64,000 nt of DNA, from NCBI GenBank assembly GCA_965215535.1, contig OZ244063.1:1488001-1552000 (forward strand). Direction: 5' to 3'. The notes beneath the pieces were generated by a model that saw nothing but the letters and a program-made list of their open reading frames with translations, was not told where the DNA came from and ran no database searches. Both the position numbers and the translations under genes were made by a program. The DNA comes from Bin94 sp965215535. GTDB taxonomy: Bacteria > Gemmatimonadota > Gemmatimonadetes > Longimicrobiales > Gaopeijiaceae. Numbering within the stretch: position 1 is the first letter of the stretch; every line of letters starts with the position of its first letter. Of the stretch, positions 25,103-35,316 are shown piece by piece.

Positions 25103-27621
25103 CAGAAGGAAATCTCCATGCCGAATGTCGGCAGGATCGGAATCATCGACACGCCCCTGCGCTGCGGTGGACTTTCATCGTATTCAAAGAAGTAGAAGAG
25201 CACGTTTCTCTGATTATACACATTGATAATGCTGAGATACGGAGTCATCGTTCCCCAATCCCGTTCAATTGTCTTGCGCAACGAAAAATCCAGACGGTGT
25301 CGCGACGGATAGCGTTCGCCATTGCGCGCGCCCAGCACCACCGCCGTTTCGTATTCCCCATCCAGACGTCCGTCGATCAGTTGCGGAGTGTGATAGCGAT
25401 ACGTTCCGAGAGGCCGCGTAAAGGGCAGGCCGGTCCCGAAGTTGGCCCGGATTCCCGCCACAACGCCCCCCCACCAATTCAGCGATCGGCGCAGCACCAG
25501 ATCAATGTCCAGGCGCCGGTCGAAGACCGGAGGATAGGTGACCAGCGGATAGGGGCTGGTGCCGATTCGGGTTTCGGGAAAGGTGCGGTCGGTTCTGAGA
25601 AATGAAAGCGCAATCCAGCCGGTGGTTTCGCCCAGCTCGCGCCGAAGAAAGAGATCGACGCCCCAGGCTGTGCCATCCCCCGCTACGAAATCGTCGAGCG
25701 GATCGCCGGGGTTTTCGGCCGCATTCAGCGTAATGACGCCATCGAAGGTGCGGTAGTAGCCCTCCAGCGACGCAAACCAGGCATCGTCTTCGCCATAGAG
25801 GCTTTCGACCCCGAGCTGAATCTGGTCGGAGCGCACATGCGGCGCCTGCTGACCCGCCAGCACCCAGATATCGAATCCCAGGGGAAATTCCTCGTCGCGC
25901 AACGAGTGAATAAATTGCGTATAGCGACCCGCCGACAGACGAATCGCCGCACTGCGATTGCGCAGGAAGCGCTTCAGCGCAAAGCGGGGCGAAAGCGTTG
26001 TCACAACGTCGCCGGGCTCGGGGCGCCATTGATCAAGACGCAGACCGCTCTCCAGGAGCCATCCCCCGCCGCTTTCCCAGTGAATCTGGCTAAATGCGCC
26101 CAGCTCGGTGCCCCTGCCCTCGTCGTCGTCGAAGGTTGCGCCGGCTGCAACGGCATAGTTGTCGTACTCGCGCCGGCTGGCGGTCAGCCCCGATTTCCAG
26201 CGAATCCGCGAGGTGGGACGCCGCTCGATGTAGGCATCCAGGGTGGCGCGCTCAACGCGGTTGGCGAAGATGGCGTCGAAGTCGGCAAAGCGAAAATCCG
26301 AGGTAAAGCGCGACCAGGCCGCCCGAAGCCCCATCGAACCCCCGCCGCGCATCAGATTTGTCCACGATCCGCCCGCCGCATCGTTTCCCCACCGCCAGTT
26401 CACCCCGAACGGAGCATCTTCCAGATTGGTCAGATCCAGGACGTCGCGCCCCGTGTAGCCGGTCAGGCGAAGGCGATCCCCACCCGGCGTCCACCCCTCG
26501 AAGACCCCCTGCAAATCGCCCAGGTAATAGGGAAAATCGGCGAAGGGACTCACCAGGATATCGAGATAGGAGCGCCGCCCCGATACTCGCCAGCGCGATG
26601 TCGCCAGCCCCAGCGCGCTCTCGAAGGAATCGGGAAGTTTGCCATCGACCGCCACGCGCGACGCCAGGATGCTGATTCCGGCGTCCACGCTCGTCTCCCC
26701 GTCTCCCGTATCGGATTCGACGGTCAGCAGAGACGAAACACGCCCTCCGTACTCGGCGGGAAAGCCTCCGGCCCGCAACTCGGCGCGCCCCACCATGTCG
26801 GCGTTGAAGACCGAAAAGAGATTGCCCAGATGAAAGGGATTGTAGATCGGAATGTCGTCCAGAAGGATCAGATTCTGATCGGCCGAACCGCCCCGTACAT
26901 TGAAGGCCGCCGAAAAATCGGAGACGGTGGTCACCCCGGGCAGCACCTCGATGGCGCGCAGGGGATCGCTCTCGGCAATGCCGGGAATCGACTTGAGCTC
27001 GTCGAGTTCGATCTCCTGAACGGTCACGCCCGCCGTCTCCTCGAAGCGGGCGCGCACCCGGCTGCGCTGCGCATCGACACGAAGACCCTCGAGCTGAAGG
27101 GCCTGGCGCTCCAGGGCAACCTCGATCTCGATCGCCTCGCCCGCCGTCACCGTCACCTGCTCGCGAAACTCGCCAAACCCGAGCTGGTTGATCGTGAGGA
27201 TATACGCCCCCGCCTCCAGGTCGCGAAAGATGAAGTAGCCCAGCCGATCGGTCTCGGCGAAGGTGGTACGGGTGGTGTCCGCCTCGGAAGCGAGAACCGC
27301 AAGCACCCCCGCGACCGGAATGCGGTCGTCCGACCAGACGCGCCCCGTAAGGCCGCCCTGCTGCGCCGCAGCGGAGGGGACGGCGAGGGCGGCGGCGATC
27401 AGCGCAGGGCCGATCATGCGCGCGACCGGCCCGGTGCTGCGCCCCACCCGGCGTGCTCTCGGCAGTCTCCACATGCGCGGGGAACGCAGCATTCCGAATA
27501 TGTGCGCAGCGACCTGTCGGGCCCGAGGTCGCACCCACTCCATCTCTGGCTCCATCTCTGAAAGGGTCGTCAACGCCGGATCTCCTCTGATCGTTCGGGC
27601 ATCCGCCGCAAGAGCGGCCAT
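25102..27621 (-). CDS. TonB-dependent receptor with carboxypeptidase-regulatory-like N-terminal domain
   Basis: Up to 839 residues. After a signal segment (GPALIAAALAVPSAAAQ) comes a small beta domain (LTGRVWSDDRIPVAGVL; ETDRLGYFIFRDLEAGAYIL) of the carboxypeptidase regulatory type. The plug domain follows (SDPLRAIEVLPGVTTVSDF; AAFNVRGGSADQNLILLDD), and the remainder is a large beta-barrel ending in an aromatic C-terminus (FGMEISF). Such receptors import bulky ligands using TonB energy. The start is uncertain: ATGs near 27492, 27474 and 27417 would shorten the N-terminus to the signal peptide, and none has a clear ribosome site. It is followed by a one-base-overlapping lipoprotein gene. Confidence 0.88.
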   Translation of the reverse strand: MAALAADARTIRGDPALTTLSEMEPEMEWVRPRARQVAAHIFGMLRSPRMWRLPRARRVGRSTGPVARMIGPALIAAALAVPSAAAQQGGLTGRVWSDDRIPVAGVLAVLASEADTTRTTFAETDRLGYFIFRDLEAGAYILTINQLGFGEFREQVTVTAGEAIEIEVALERQALQLEGLRVDAQRSRVRARFEETAGVTVQEIELDELKSIPGIAESDPLRAIEVLPGVTTVSDFSAAFNVRGGSADQNLILLDDIPIYNPFHLGNLFSVFNADMVGRAELRAGGFPAEYGGRVSSLLTVESDTGDGETSVDAGISILASRVAVDGKLPDSFESALGLATSRWRVSGRRSYLDILVSPFADFPYYLGDLQGVFEGWTPGGDRLRLTGYTGRDVLDLTNLEDAPFGVNWRWGNDAAGGSWTNLMRGGGSMGLRAAWSRFTSDFRFADFDAIFANRVERATLDAYIERRPTSRIRWKSGLTASRREYDNYAVAAGATFDDDEGRGTELGAFSQIHWESGGGWLLESGLRLDQWRPEPGDVVTTLSPRFALKRFLRNRSAAIRLSAGRYTQFIHSLRDEEFPLGFDIWVLAGQQAPHVRSDQIQLGVESLYGEDDAWFASLEGYYRTFDGVITLNAAENPGDPLDDFVAGDGTAWGVDLFLRRELGETTGWIALSFLRTDRTFPETRIGTSPYPLVTYPPVFDRRLDIDLVLRRSLNWWGGVVAGIRANFGTGLPFTRPLGTYRYHTPQLIDGRLDGEYETAVVLGARNGERYPSRHRLDFSLRKTIERDWGTMTPYLSIINVYNQRNVLFYFFEYDESPPQRRGVSMIPILPTFGMEISF

Positions 27622-27961
27622 GCCGAAGCCCGCCAGGGGCAGGGGCCCGCCAGCGAATGGCGACGCGCGGAGGGCGTGGGGTCACGGACTGCCAGGGCGA
27701 TCGGCAGAGCCGCAAATCTAACCGAAATGGCGAGCGAGCCGGTAGGCGGAGCGAGTGCGGCAGATTGAGCAGCCGGCATGATCTTCCACCACACTCGCGG
27801 GGCGCGCTTCTCGGCCCGCCGCCAGCCTGCACCTGCCTCCTCCTGCCCAGTAGGAGATACAGCATCCGCCCTTCCTTTTTTGCCACCACGCCCCGCACCC
27901 CATATCCTTTCCCCATGCAGGCCCCTTTCGTTCACGCTCCACCCCACATCGGAGACTCATC
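27622..27961. other. divergent intergenic region
   Basis: About 340 bp between the TonB receptor gene (minus) and the S9 peptidase gene (plus). I see no gene in it. The right half holds one promoter-like sequence for the peptidase; the left half may partly belong to the receptor's leader if its start is further downstream. Confidence 0.5.
27880..27908 (+). promoter_or_regulatory. candidate promoter of the S9 peptidase gene
   Basis: TTGCCA at 27880-27885 and TATCCT at 27903-27908 are separated by 17 bp, an acceptable sigma-70-like pair about 54 bp before the start codon. The call rests on spacing and two partial matches only. Confidence 0.3.
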
Positions 27962-29995
27962 ATGACCCGACTTCGCGTCCTCCTCACCCGCACCCTGCCG
28001 ATCGCAGCGCTGCTCTTTCCGGCCGCGCTGGCCGCCCAGAACGAGCCCGACGGCACCCTCAGGCTCGATAGCTATCTCGATTGGGAGACGGTCGGCAGTC
28101 CGCAGATCTCGCCCGACGGCTCGCAGATCATCTTTACGCGCGGCTGGATCGACAAGATCAACGACCGGCGCGCATCGTCGATCTATATCATGGATGTGAA
28201 CGGGTCGCGGCCCCGGGTGCTGATCGAGGATGGATCCTCGCCGCAGTGGTCGCCGAGCGGAGACCGCATCCTCTTTACGGCCGAGGGCGATCCCGAGGGA
28301 AGCCAGATCCATGTGCGCTGGATGGATGCCGAGGGCGCGGTCACGCAGGTCACGCATCTAGAGAATGCGCCGGGGAATGCGCAGTGGTCGCCCGACGGCA
28401 AATGGATCGGCTTCACCATGTCGGTCGATTCCGACCACCCCTGGTCGATCAGCCTGCCCGGACGACCCGATGGCGCCAGTTGGACCGAGGGACCCAAGGT
28501 TGTGGATCGGCTTGTCTATCGGCGCGACCGGCGCGGCTATATCGACGAGGGCTATACGCACATCTTCGTCGTGCCGGCCGATGGCGGCACCGCGCGCCAG
28601 CTCACCGACGGCGACTGGAATCACAATGGTGTGGCCTGGACGCCCGATGGCGCCGAGATTCTCTTCACCTCGCTGCGGGTCGAGGACGCCGAGCATGAAT
28701 GGCGGCAGTCCGATATCTACTCGGTGGCGGTCGCGACGGGCGAAATCACCCGCCTGACCGACCGCTCCGGCCCCGACGGCTCGCCCCTGCCCTCGCCCGA
28801 TGGACGCCTGATCGCCTTCACCGGCAACGACCTCGTGACCGACACCTATATCACCCCCCGGCTCTATGTCATGAACCGCGACGGGTCGAATGTGCGCATG
28901 ATCAGCGAGGGATTCGATCGCCGCGGCTCGAACATGATCTGGGCCGATGACGGCAGCGGCTTCTACATGACCGTATCCAGCGAGGGGACCAGCAATCTGC
29001 ACTTCGCTTCGGTCGATGGCGGCGTGCGGCAGGTGACCGAGGGAACCCACATGCTGCGCGTCTCGACGATCGGGTCCGGACTGGCCGTGGGCACTCGCAC
29101 CGACTATCAGCGCCCCGGCGACATCGTGACATTCCCCCTCGACAATCCCGGACATATGACACAGCTCACCGAGGTCAACGCCGATGTGCTGGCGGGGGTC
29201 GCTCTGGGCGAAGTCGAGGAGATCTGGTACAAGTCATTGGACGATTTCGACATTCAGGGCTGGATCATCAAGCCGCCCGATTTCGATCCGTCGCAGCGAT
29301 ATCCGCTGATTCTGGCAATTCATGGCGGTCCGCACGGCATGTACAATGTCGGCTTCAACTTCGGCTGGCAGAATCATGCCGCACATGGCTATGTGGTGCT
29401 GTACACCAACCCGCGCGGCTCATCGGGCTATGGCAGCGCCTTCGGCAACGCCATCAAGAATGCCTATCCGGGCAAGGATTTCAACGATCTCATGGCCGGA
29501 GTGGATCTGGTGGTCGAGCGCGGCTATATCGACGAGCAGAACATGTTCGTCTATGGCTGCTCCGGTGGCGGGGTGCTGACCTCGTGGGTGGTGGGACACA
29601 CAGATCGATTCGCCGCGGCTTCGGCCAACTGCCCGGTCACGAACTGGCTCTCCTTTGTGGGCACAACCGATGGCGCAAGCTGGTATCGCAACTTCGAGCA
29701 CTTCCCCTGGGACGACCCCTCGGAACACCTGCGCCGTTCGCCGCTGATGTATGTCGGCAATGTCACAACGCCCACCATGCTGATGACTGGCGAAGGCGAC
29801 CTGCGCACCCCGATGCCGCAGACCGAGGAGTACTATCAGGCGTTGCGGGTGCTGAAGGTTCCCACCGCAATGGTGCGCTTCAGGAACGAGTGGCACGGCA
29901 CAAGCTCGACGCCGTCCAACTTCCTGCGCACCCAGATCTATCTGCGCGAATGGTTCCAGAAGCACGCCCGCGGACAGATGGCAACCGAGGGATAG
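27962..29995 (+). CDS. S9-family prolyl oligopeptidase-type peptidase, exported
   Basis: 677 residues with a signal peptide (VLLTRTLPIAALLFPAALAA then QNE). The N-terminal two-thirds is a WD/beta-propeller with repeated DG(S/T/A)...F(T) strands (GSPQISPDGSQIIFTRGW; NAQWSPDGKWIGFTMSVD). The C-terminal alpha/beta hydrolase holds the nucleophile in FVYGCSGGGVLTSW, Asp in GEGDLRTPM and His in NEWHGT, preceded by LAIHGGPHGMY, as in acylaminoacyl peptidase and DPP IV-type enzymes. Activity is cleavage of peptides, probably in the periplasm. It stands alone, followed by a non-coding gap and the convergent small gene at 30105. Confidence 0.9.
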   Translation: MTRLRVLLTRTLPIAALLFPAALAAQNEPDGTLRLDSYLDWETVGSPQISPDGSQIIFTRGWIDKINDRRASSIYIMDVNGSRPRVLIEDGSSPQWSPSGDRILFTAEGDPEGSQIHVRWMDAEGAVTQVTHLENAPGNAQWSPDGKWIGFTMSVDSDHPWSISLPGRPDGASWTEGPKVVDRLVYRRDRRGYIDEGYTHIFVVPADGGTARQLTDGDWNHNGVAWTPDGAEILFTSLRVEDAEHEWRQSDIYSVAVATGEITRLTDRSGPDGSPLPSPDGRLIAFTGNDLVTDTYITPRLYVMNRDGSNVRMISEGFDRRGSNMIWADDGSGFYMTVSSEGTSNLHFASVDGGVRQVTEGTHMLRVSTIGSGLAVGTRTDYQRPGDIVTFPLDNPGHMTQLTEVNADVLAGVALGEVEEIWYKSLDDFDIQGWIIKPPDFDPSQRYPLILAIHGGPHGMYNVGFNFGWQNHAAHGYVVLYTNPRGSSGYGSAFGNAIKNAYPGKDFNDLMAGVDLVVERGYIDEQNMFVYGCSGGGVLTSWVVGHTDRFAAASANCPVTNWLSFVGTTDGASWYRNFEHFPWDDPSEHLRRSPLMYVGNVTTPTMLMTGEGDLRTPMPQTEEYYQALRVLKVPTAMVRFRNEWHGTSSTPSNFLRTQIYLREWFQKHARGQMATEG

Positions 29996-30104
29996 CGAAG
30001 CAAATCGGCGCTGGGGATGGTCCCGGGCAGGGGTGCCGGGGCCGTCCGCAGCGTCGCGCCCCCAGCTTCGTCAGGGGGCATACATGGGCCGGGGGCTCTG
30101 ACCT

Positions 30105-30521
30105 CTAGCCCGCCGGATCGACCCTGGCGTAGATCGCCATGCGCAAGGGGGGTTCGACCCACCAGTGAAAGTGGAAGCGATTTTCGCCATCCACGATCAC
30201 GCCCTCGCGCCGTTCGCGCGTCTTCGGCCACTCGGTGCGCTCATTCAGCACCGCCAGAAGCTGACCCGGCGCGAGCGCGGCCACCCTCTCCTGCAGCGCG
30301 GCCTCGAGGTTGGCAAGCACAGCGCGCTCGGCATCGCGCTGCACGGCGGCCTCGGCATCGGCGCCCACCTCTGCCGACCCGGCCAGCCGGTAGTCCTCGT
30401 CGAGTCGGTCCGCCCCCAGCGAGAATGCATGATCGCGCCGGAAGCCGATCTCGGTCATCGCCGACGGGTTGAAGTTGGGAACCACGCTGTGCCATGTCGT
30501 GCCGTAGCGGCGAATGATCAT
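30105..30521 (-). CDS. hypothetical protein
   Basis: 138 residues, not recognised. The ATG at 30521 has GGAG 9 nt upstream and lies 36 bp after the rhlE stop, so the two may be co-transcribed. The sequence begins MIIRRYGTTWHSVVPNFN, continues with a helical acidic middle (AEVGADAEAAVQRDAERAVL) and ends in an aromatic strand (RFHFHWWVEPPLRMAIYAR). No signal peptide or membrane segment is seen. Confidence 0.65.
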   Translation of the reverse strand: MIIRRYGTTWHSVVPNFNPSAMTEIGFRRDHAFSLGADRLDEDYRLAGSAEVGADAEAAVQRDAERAVLANLEAALQERVAALAPGQLLAVLNERTEWPKTRERREGVIVDGENRFHFHWWVEPPLRMAIYARVDPAG

Positions 30522-30557
30522 CGGATTTCTCTCCCCGGCCGAAGGCTTGCGGGCCGC

Positions 30558-31820
<1,263 letters not shown>

Positions 31821-31858
31821 ATGCTTTATGCTTCACTCAAGTCAGGCAACCGGTGGCA

Positions 31859-31888
31859 GTCTCGTTGCAGGCTTTCTGCCTGCGAGAC
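31859..31888 (-). promoter_or_regulatory. hairpin in the rhlE leader
   Basis: GTCTCG at 31859-31864 pairs with CGAGAC at 31883-31888, and CAGGC at 31868-31872 pairs with GCCTG at 31878-31882, leaving a TTTCT loop and a three-base bulge. It lies about 40 bp upstream of the rhlE start and would form in that transcript if transcription begins upstream of it. Structured leaders are known for cold-shock RNA helicase genes; the link here is inference. Confidence 0.35.
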
Positions 31889-31966
31889 CGCCGGCGGTTC
31901 AGTGCGTTGCGCGTTTCGTCTCGTCGTCTCGCGTCGGTCGGGTCGCAGGAAATATAATCAAACCCC

Positions 31967-32500
31967 ATGAATCCTCCCCCCGCGTCCATCCTCTTCGTCT
32001 GCCTGGGAAACATATGTCGCTCGCCATTGGCCGAGGGAATCATGGTCCACCTCGGTCGGGCGCGCCACCCCCGGATCGACCTGCGGATCGACTCGGCCGG
32101 AACCGGATCGTACCATGTGGGCGAGCCCCCCGACCGGCGCAGCGTCGCGATCGCCGCCCGGCACGGAATTCGCCTGGAGGGAAGGGCGCGTCAGGTCAGG
32201 GCAAGCGACCTCGACCGCTTCGATCTTGTGGTGGCCATGGACCGCGAAAATTTGCGCTGGCTCAAAGAGCACCAGAGCTCGCGGGGCGGCGGCCGGGCCC
32301 GGATCGTGCTGATGCGCGATTTCGATCCCGGCCCCGGACAGTCCGCGACGAAGGACCAGGCGGCCGAAGCCCCCATGGCCCCCGCCGCGCTGAACCCCGA
32401 TGTGCCCGACCCCTACTATGGCGGCCCCGAGGGCTTCGCCGAACTCTACCACTTGCTGGAGCGCTGCTGCGAGGCGCTCCTCGCCGAGATCGCGGGGTAG
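31967..32500 (+). CDS. low-molecular-weight protein-tyrosine phosphatase
   Basis: 177 residues. The P-loop signature C-X5-R is visible near residue 12 (FVCLGNICRSPLAEG), followed by HPRIDLRIDSAGTGSYHVGE and the general-acid region VPDPYYGGPEGF, where the Asp-Pro-Tyr motif of this family lies. These cytoplasmic enzymes remove phosphate from protein tyrosines (or arginines in the related McsB-linked group). The insert between residues 105 and 135 is longer than in typical 150-160-residue members. It is divergent from rhlE and convergent with the O-methyltransferase gene. Confidence 0.9.
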   Translation: MNPPPASILFVCLGNICRSPLAEGIMVHLGRARHPRIDLRIDSAGTGSYHVGEPPDRRSVAIAARHGIRLEGRARQVRASDLDRFDLVVAMDRENLRWLKEHQSSRGGGRARIVLMRDFDPGPGQSATKDQAAEAPMAPAALNPDVPDPYYGGPEGFAELYHLLERCCEALLAEIAG

Positions 32501-32524
32501 GCGCCCGAGCCTCTGCCGGCGCAC

Positions 32525-33190
32525 CTACCGGCGCACCCCCACCATCAGCCCGTCACCCACCGGCAGAATCGTCGCAGAGAAGCGCGCATCGCCCGCCATC
32601 CTTTCATTGAATGCATGAATGCACGCTCCCAGCGCATCGGAGGCAGGGTCCAGAACGGTTCCACGCCAGAGCGCATTGTCGGCGAGCAACAACCCGCCCC
32701 TCCGCAGCAGCCGCGCCCCCTCTTCCAGGTAAGTCGCAAGCTGCTCCTTGTCGGCATCCAGAAAGACCGCGTCGAAGGATCCGTCCGGGCCCAGATCGGC
32801 CAGAACCCGGATCGCATCGCCCCGCACCACGCGCACCCGGTCGCTCACCCCCGCCTCGGCAAGAGAGCGCTCCGCCACCGCCGCATGATCGGGGTTGATC
32901 TCGATCGTCACCAACTCGCCATCCCGAGGGAGCGCCCGCGCCAGCCATACGGTCGAGTACCCCGCCAGGGTGCCCACCTCGACCACCCGGCGCGCCCCCG
33001 CCATCTGTACCAGGAGCTGCACGGCGCGCGCGGTAATCGCCGGAAGCTGGATCCGCGGCATCTCCGCCGCATCGGCCCGGCGGCGAAGGTCGCGCAGAGC
33101 CTTATCCTCGCCCGCAAAGAGTCCCTCGATGTAGCCTTGCAGCGCGTCGTGATCGAGTGTGGATGGAGCCGGCGCCCCCGAGCGGGTCAT
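32525..33190 (-). CDS. class I SAM-dependent O-methyltransferase (CCoAOMT/COMT type)
   Basis: 221 residues. Motif I of the SAM-binding fold reads VVEVGTLAGYSTVWLA, followed by LVTIEINPDHAAVAERSL, RVVRGDAIRVL, the metal/substrate region FDAVFLDADKEQLATYL, and LLLADNALWRGTVLDP. This is the cation-dependent O-methyltransferase family that methylates catechol-like small molecules. No signal peptide is seen. The ATG overlaps the aminotransferase stop by 4 nt (ATGA), so both are probably translated from one transcript. The substrate is unknown. Confidence 0.88.
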   Translation of the reverse strand: MTRSGAPAPSTLDHDALQGYIEGLFAGEDKALRDLRRRADAAEMPRIQLPAITARAVQLLVQMAGARRVVEVGTLAGYSTVWLARALPRDGELVTIEINPDHAAVAERSLAEAGVSDRVRVVRGDAIRVLADLGPDGSFDAVFLDADKEQLATYLEEGARLLRRGGLLLADNALWRGTVLDPASDALGACIHAFNERMAGDARFSATILPVGDGLMVGVRR

Positions 33191-34374
33191 CCGATCACCG
33201 CTGCCATGCGCCGCACCCCGGCCTCAATCTCTTCGTCGGACGACGCCGTGCTCATGCGCGCATAGCGTGGATCGCCAAAGGCCTCGCCCGGCACAATCGC
33301 AACCCCGGCCTCTTCGAGCAAGCGCGTACAGAGATCGCCGGCGCAGGTCACCTGATCGTCGAAGCAACTGTCCACCCGGAAATAGAGGTAGAAGGCGCCA
33401 TCGGGCCGAACATAGCGACACTCCGGCAGCAGCTCGTCAAAGAGCCGCATGACCAGCTTCCGGCGCCGGGCAAAGGCCTTCAGCATGACTGCCTTGTCGC
33501 GCGCGGCGGCCTCTTCGCGAACCAGTCCCTCGATCGATGCAACCTGCGAAGGAGTCGCGGCATTCAGCGAAACGTGGCTCTGCAGCGCCGACATCTTCGC
33601 CGCCAGCTCCGGCGACGAGTACGAAAACCCGACCCGCCAGCCCGTCATCGCATAGGTCTTCGACATGCCATTCGTCACCACAATGTCGCCCACCGACTGC
33701 GGGTCCAGATCCAGCGCCCCCGGCGCCTTCGCCCCCTCGTTGCCGTAGTAGATCTCCTGGTAGATCTCGTCGGAGATCAGCGTCACCCCGCGCTCGCGTG
33801 CCCAGTCGGCGATCGCGGCCAGGCGCGCCCGCGGATAGACCGCTCCGGTCGGGTTCGAGGGAGACGAGATGATCAGCCCCCGGGTGCGCGAAGTGGCCAC
33901 CGCCTCGAGGTCGCCCGGCGAGAGGAGAAAGTCGTCGTCCTCGCTTCCGCCCACCGCAACCGGCTCGGCCCGTGCCAGCGTCACCATCTCGGGATAGGAG
34001 GTCCAGTAGGGAGACCCGATCAGCACCTCGTCGCCGGGACCGAAGAGGCAGAAACAGGCGTTGAAGAGCGACTGCTTGGCCCCCGCCGACACCACCACCC
34101 GGGCGCCATCGGCCTCGTATGCGGTGCCGCGCGTCATGTACTTCGCCGCCGCATCGCGCAGCTCGGGCAGTCCCGCAGCCGGCGTGTAGCGCGTCCGTCC
34201 CGCGCGGATTCCGGCAATCGCCGCATCGGAGATCCACTCCGGCGTGTGAAAATCGGGTTGTCCGGCGCTGAGATTGATGATATCGCGCCCCGCAGCCGCA
34301 AGTTCGCGGGCCAGGGTATTGACGGTGATGGTCGCCGAGGGGCGAAGTTTGGCAATGTTATCGGAAAAATCCAT
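33187..34374 (-). CDS. class I/II pyridoxal-phosphate aminotransferase (aspartate aminotransferase type)
   Basis: 395 residues. The ATG at 34374 gives MDFSDNIAKLRPSATITV, the normal start of bacterial aspartate aminotransferases of the I-gamma group; further upstream sequence is not protein-like. Conserved blocks are IINLSAGQPDFHTPEWI, YTPAAGLPELRDAAAKYM, SSPSNPTGAVYPRARL, SDEIYQEIYY and the cofactor lysine in MSKTYAMTGWRVGFSYS. The enzyme exchanges amino groups between amino acids and 2-oxo acids in the cytoplasm. It overlaps the O-methyltransferase gene and is divergent from the DsbA-like gene by 26 bp. Confidence 0.9.
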   Translation of the reverse strand: MDFSDNIAKLRPSATITVNTLARELAAAGRDIINLSAGQPDFHTPEWISDAAIAGIRAGRTRYTPAAGLPELRDAAAKYMTRGTAYEADGARVVVSAGAKQSLFNACFCLFGPGDEVLIGSPYWTSYPEMVTLARAEPVAVGGSEDDDFLLSPGDLEAVATSRTRGLIISSPSNPTGAVYPRARLAAIADWARERGVTLISDEIYQEIYYGNEGAKAPGALDLDPQSVGDIVVTNGMSKTYAMTGWRVGFSYSSPELAAKMSALQSHVSLNAATPSQVASIEGLVREEAAARDKAVMLKAFARRRKLVMRLFDELLPECRYVRPDGAFYLYFRVDSCFDDQVTCAGDLCTRLLEEAGVAIVPGEAFGDPRYARMSTASSDEEIEAGVRRMAAVIG

Positions 34375-34400
34375 GACAAAAAGGGAATGGAGAGGGGGAA

Positions 34401-35123
34401 ATGAAGGAATGCAGCCGCGGCGGCCAGGATGGCGCTCCGAGAGACCCGGACAAGAGCGGACGCCCCGCAGAGGAGCCGGTAATAGCGCGTCAGCGGCGAT
34501 CCGGCGCAACCCCGGTCCTCTCCGAATCCTCACCGGGGCGCCCGACAGCGACGACCTCCGGCCACCTCCCCACTCTCTACTTCGACTTCATCGACCCGCT
34601 CTCTCTTGCGATCGGCCACCTCCTCGAGCATGCCGGCCGCGTGGCGGCCGTGGAATGGCGGCCATTGGAGCTGGCGCCCCCACCCGCGCCTCTCATCGAT
34701 CCCGCGTCAACCGCGTGGCAGCAACGCCTGGCCGAGGCGCGCCGAGCTCTCGCCCCCCTCGATCTGAGGGTCGAGTCCCCTGCCCTGCTCCCCTGGACGC
34801 GCAAGGCTCACGAGCTCTGCGAACTGGCCCGCGACCGGGGCCGCTTCGACGCCCTCCGCCGCGCCATCTTCCGGGCCCACTTCAGCGACGGCGTCGATAT
34901 CGGGCGCATCGACCTCCTCGCCCGAGCGGCAGAGCGGGTCGGCCTGGACCACACCGAAACCCGCGCCACCCTCGACGTCGATCGCTACACCGACCGAATC
35001 GAACGCACCCGGGCCACCGCCCACACCCGCGGCGTGCGCACCGTACCCACCCTGGATCCGGGCACGGAGGGCGGCATCCTGGCCGGGATCGGCGAAATCG
35101 TGCGCAGGGTGGGGGTGGGGTAG
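34401..35123 (+). CDS. DsbA/FrnE-like thioredoxin-fold protein without CxxC
   Basis: 240 residues from the ATG at 34401, which has GAGGGGG just upstream. After a 55-residue low-complexity leader comes a thioredoxin-type first strand (TLYFDFIDPLSLAIGHLL), a helical insert (TRKAHELCELARDRGRFDAL; IFRAHFSDGVDIGRIDLL), and the final region (YTDRIERTRATAHTRGVRTV) with a cis-Pro-like loop at VPTL. This is the DsbA/2-hydroxychromene-2-carboxylate isomerase fold. In place of the redox CxxC is DPLS, so it is unlikely to be a thiol oxidoreductase; the isomerase or glutathione-transferase-kappa-type branch is more likely. Confidence 0.75.
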   Translation: MKECSRGGQDGAPRDPDKSGRPAEEPVIARQRRSGATPVLSESSPGRPTATTSGHLPTLYFDFIDPLSLAIGHLLEHAGRVAAVEWRPLELAPPPAPLIDPASTAWQQRLAEARRALAPLDLRVESPALLPWTRKAHELCELARDRGRFDALRRAIFRAHFSDGVDIGRIDLLARAAERVGLDHTETRATLDVDRYTDRIERTRATAHTRGVRTVPTLDPGTEGGILAGIGEIVRRVGVG

Positions 35124-35140
35124 GGATATGGGAGGCACCG

Positions 35141-35181
35141 TTGCGCACGCTCGCTCTGTTCAGGGCTGAACAGGTGCGCAA
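35141..35181. terminator. bidirectional hairpin between convergent genes
   Basis: Inner stem CTGTTCAG (35156-35163) and CTGAACAG (35166-35173) is a perfect inverted repeat. An outer stem TTGCGCAC (35141-35148) pairs with GTGCGCAA (35174-35181), with seven unpaired bases on one side. It starts directly after the stop of the minus-strand gene at 35182 and follows the plus-strand stop at 35123. No clear T-run follows on either strand, so efficiency as an intrinsic terminator is uncertain. Confidence 0.5.
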
Positions 35182-35316
35182 TCACCGTCGCACCCGTCTC
35201 TCCAGCTCCAGAAACCCTCGCGCCTCCCTGTCGGTCCATCCGGCAATAGCGCACAGTCTGTCGATCATGGCTTCGAGCACTTGGCGCTGGTCCTCAATGA
35301 GCCGCGCCATCTGCAC
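35182..35316 (-). CDS. small tandem-family protein, third copy (44 residues)
   Basis: Frame from a GTG at 35316 to a stop at 35184-35182: starts MQMARLIEDQRQVLEAMIDR and ends FLELERRVRR. It is nearly identical to the first 44 residues of the preceding 72-residue protein but stops there. Its start overlaps that gene's stop by 23 nt, in the same way that gene overlaps the one before. AAGGA lies 5 nt upstream. Helical and charged; function unknown. A hairpin follows the stop. Confidence 0.55.
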   Translation of the reverse strand: MQMARLIEDQRQVLEAMIDRLCAIAGWTDREARGFLELERRVRR

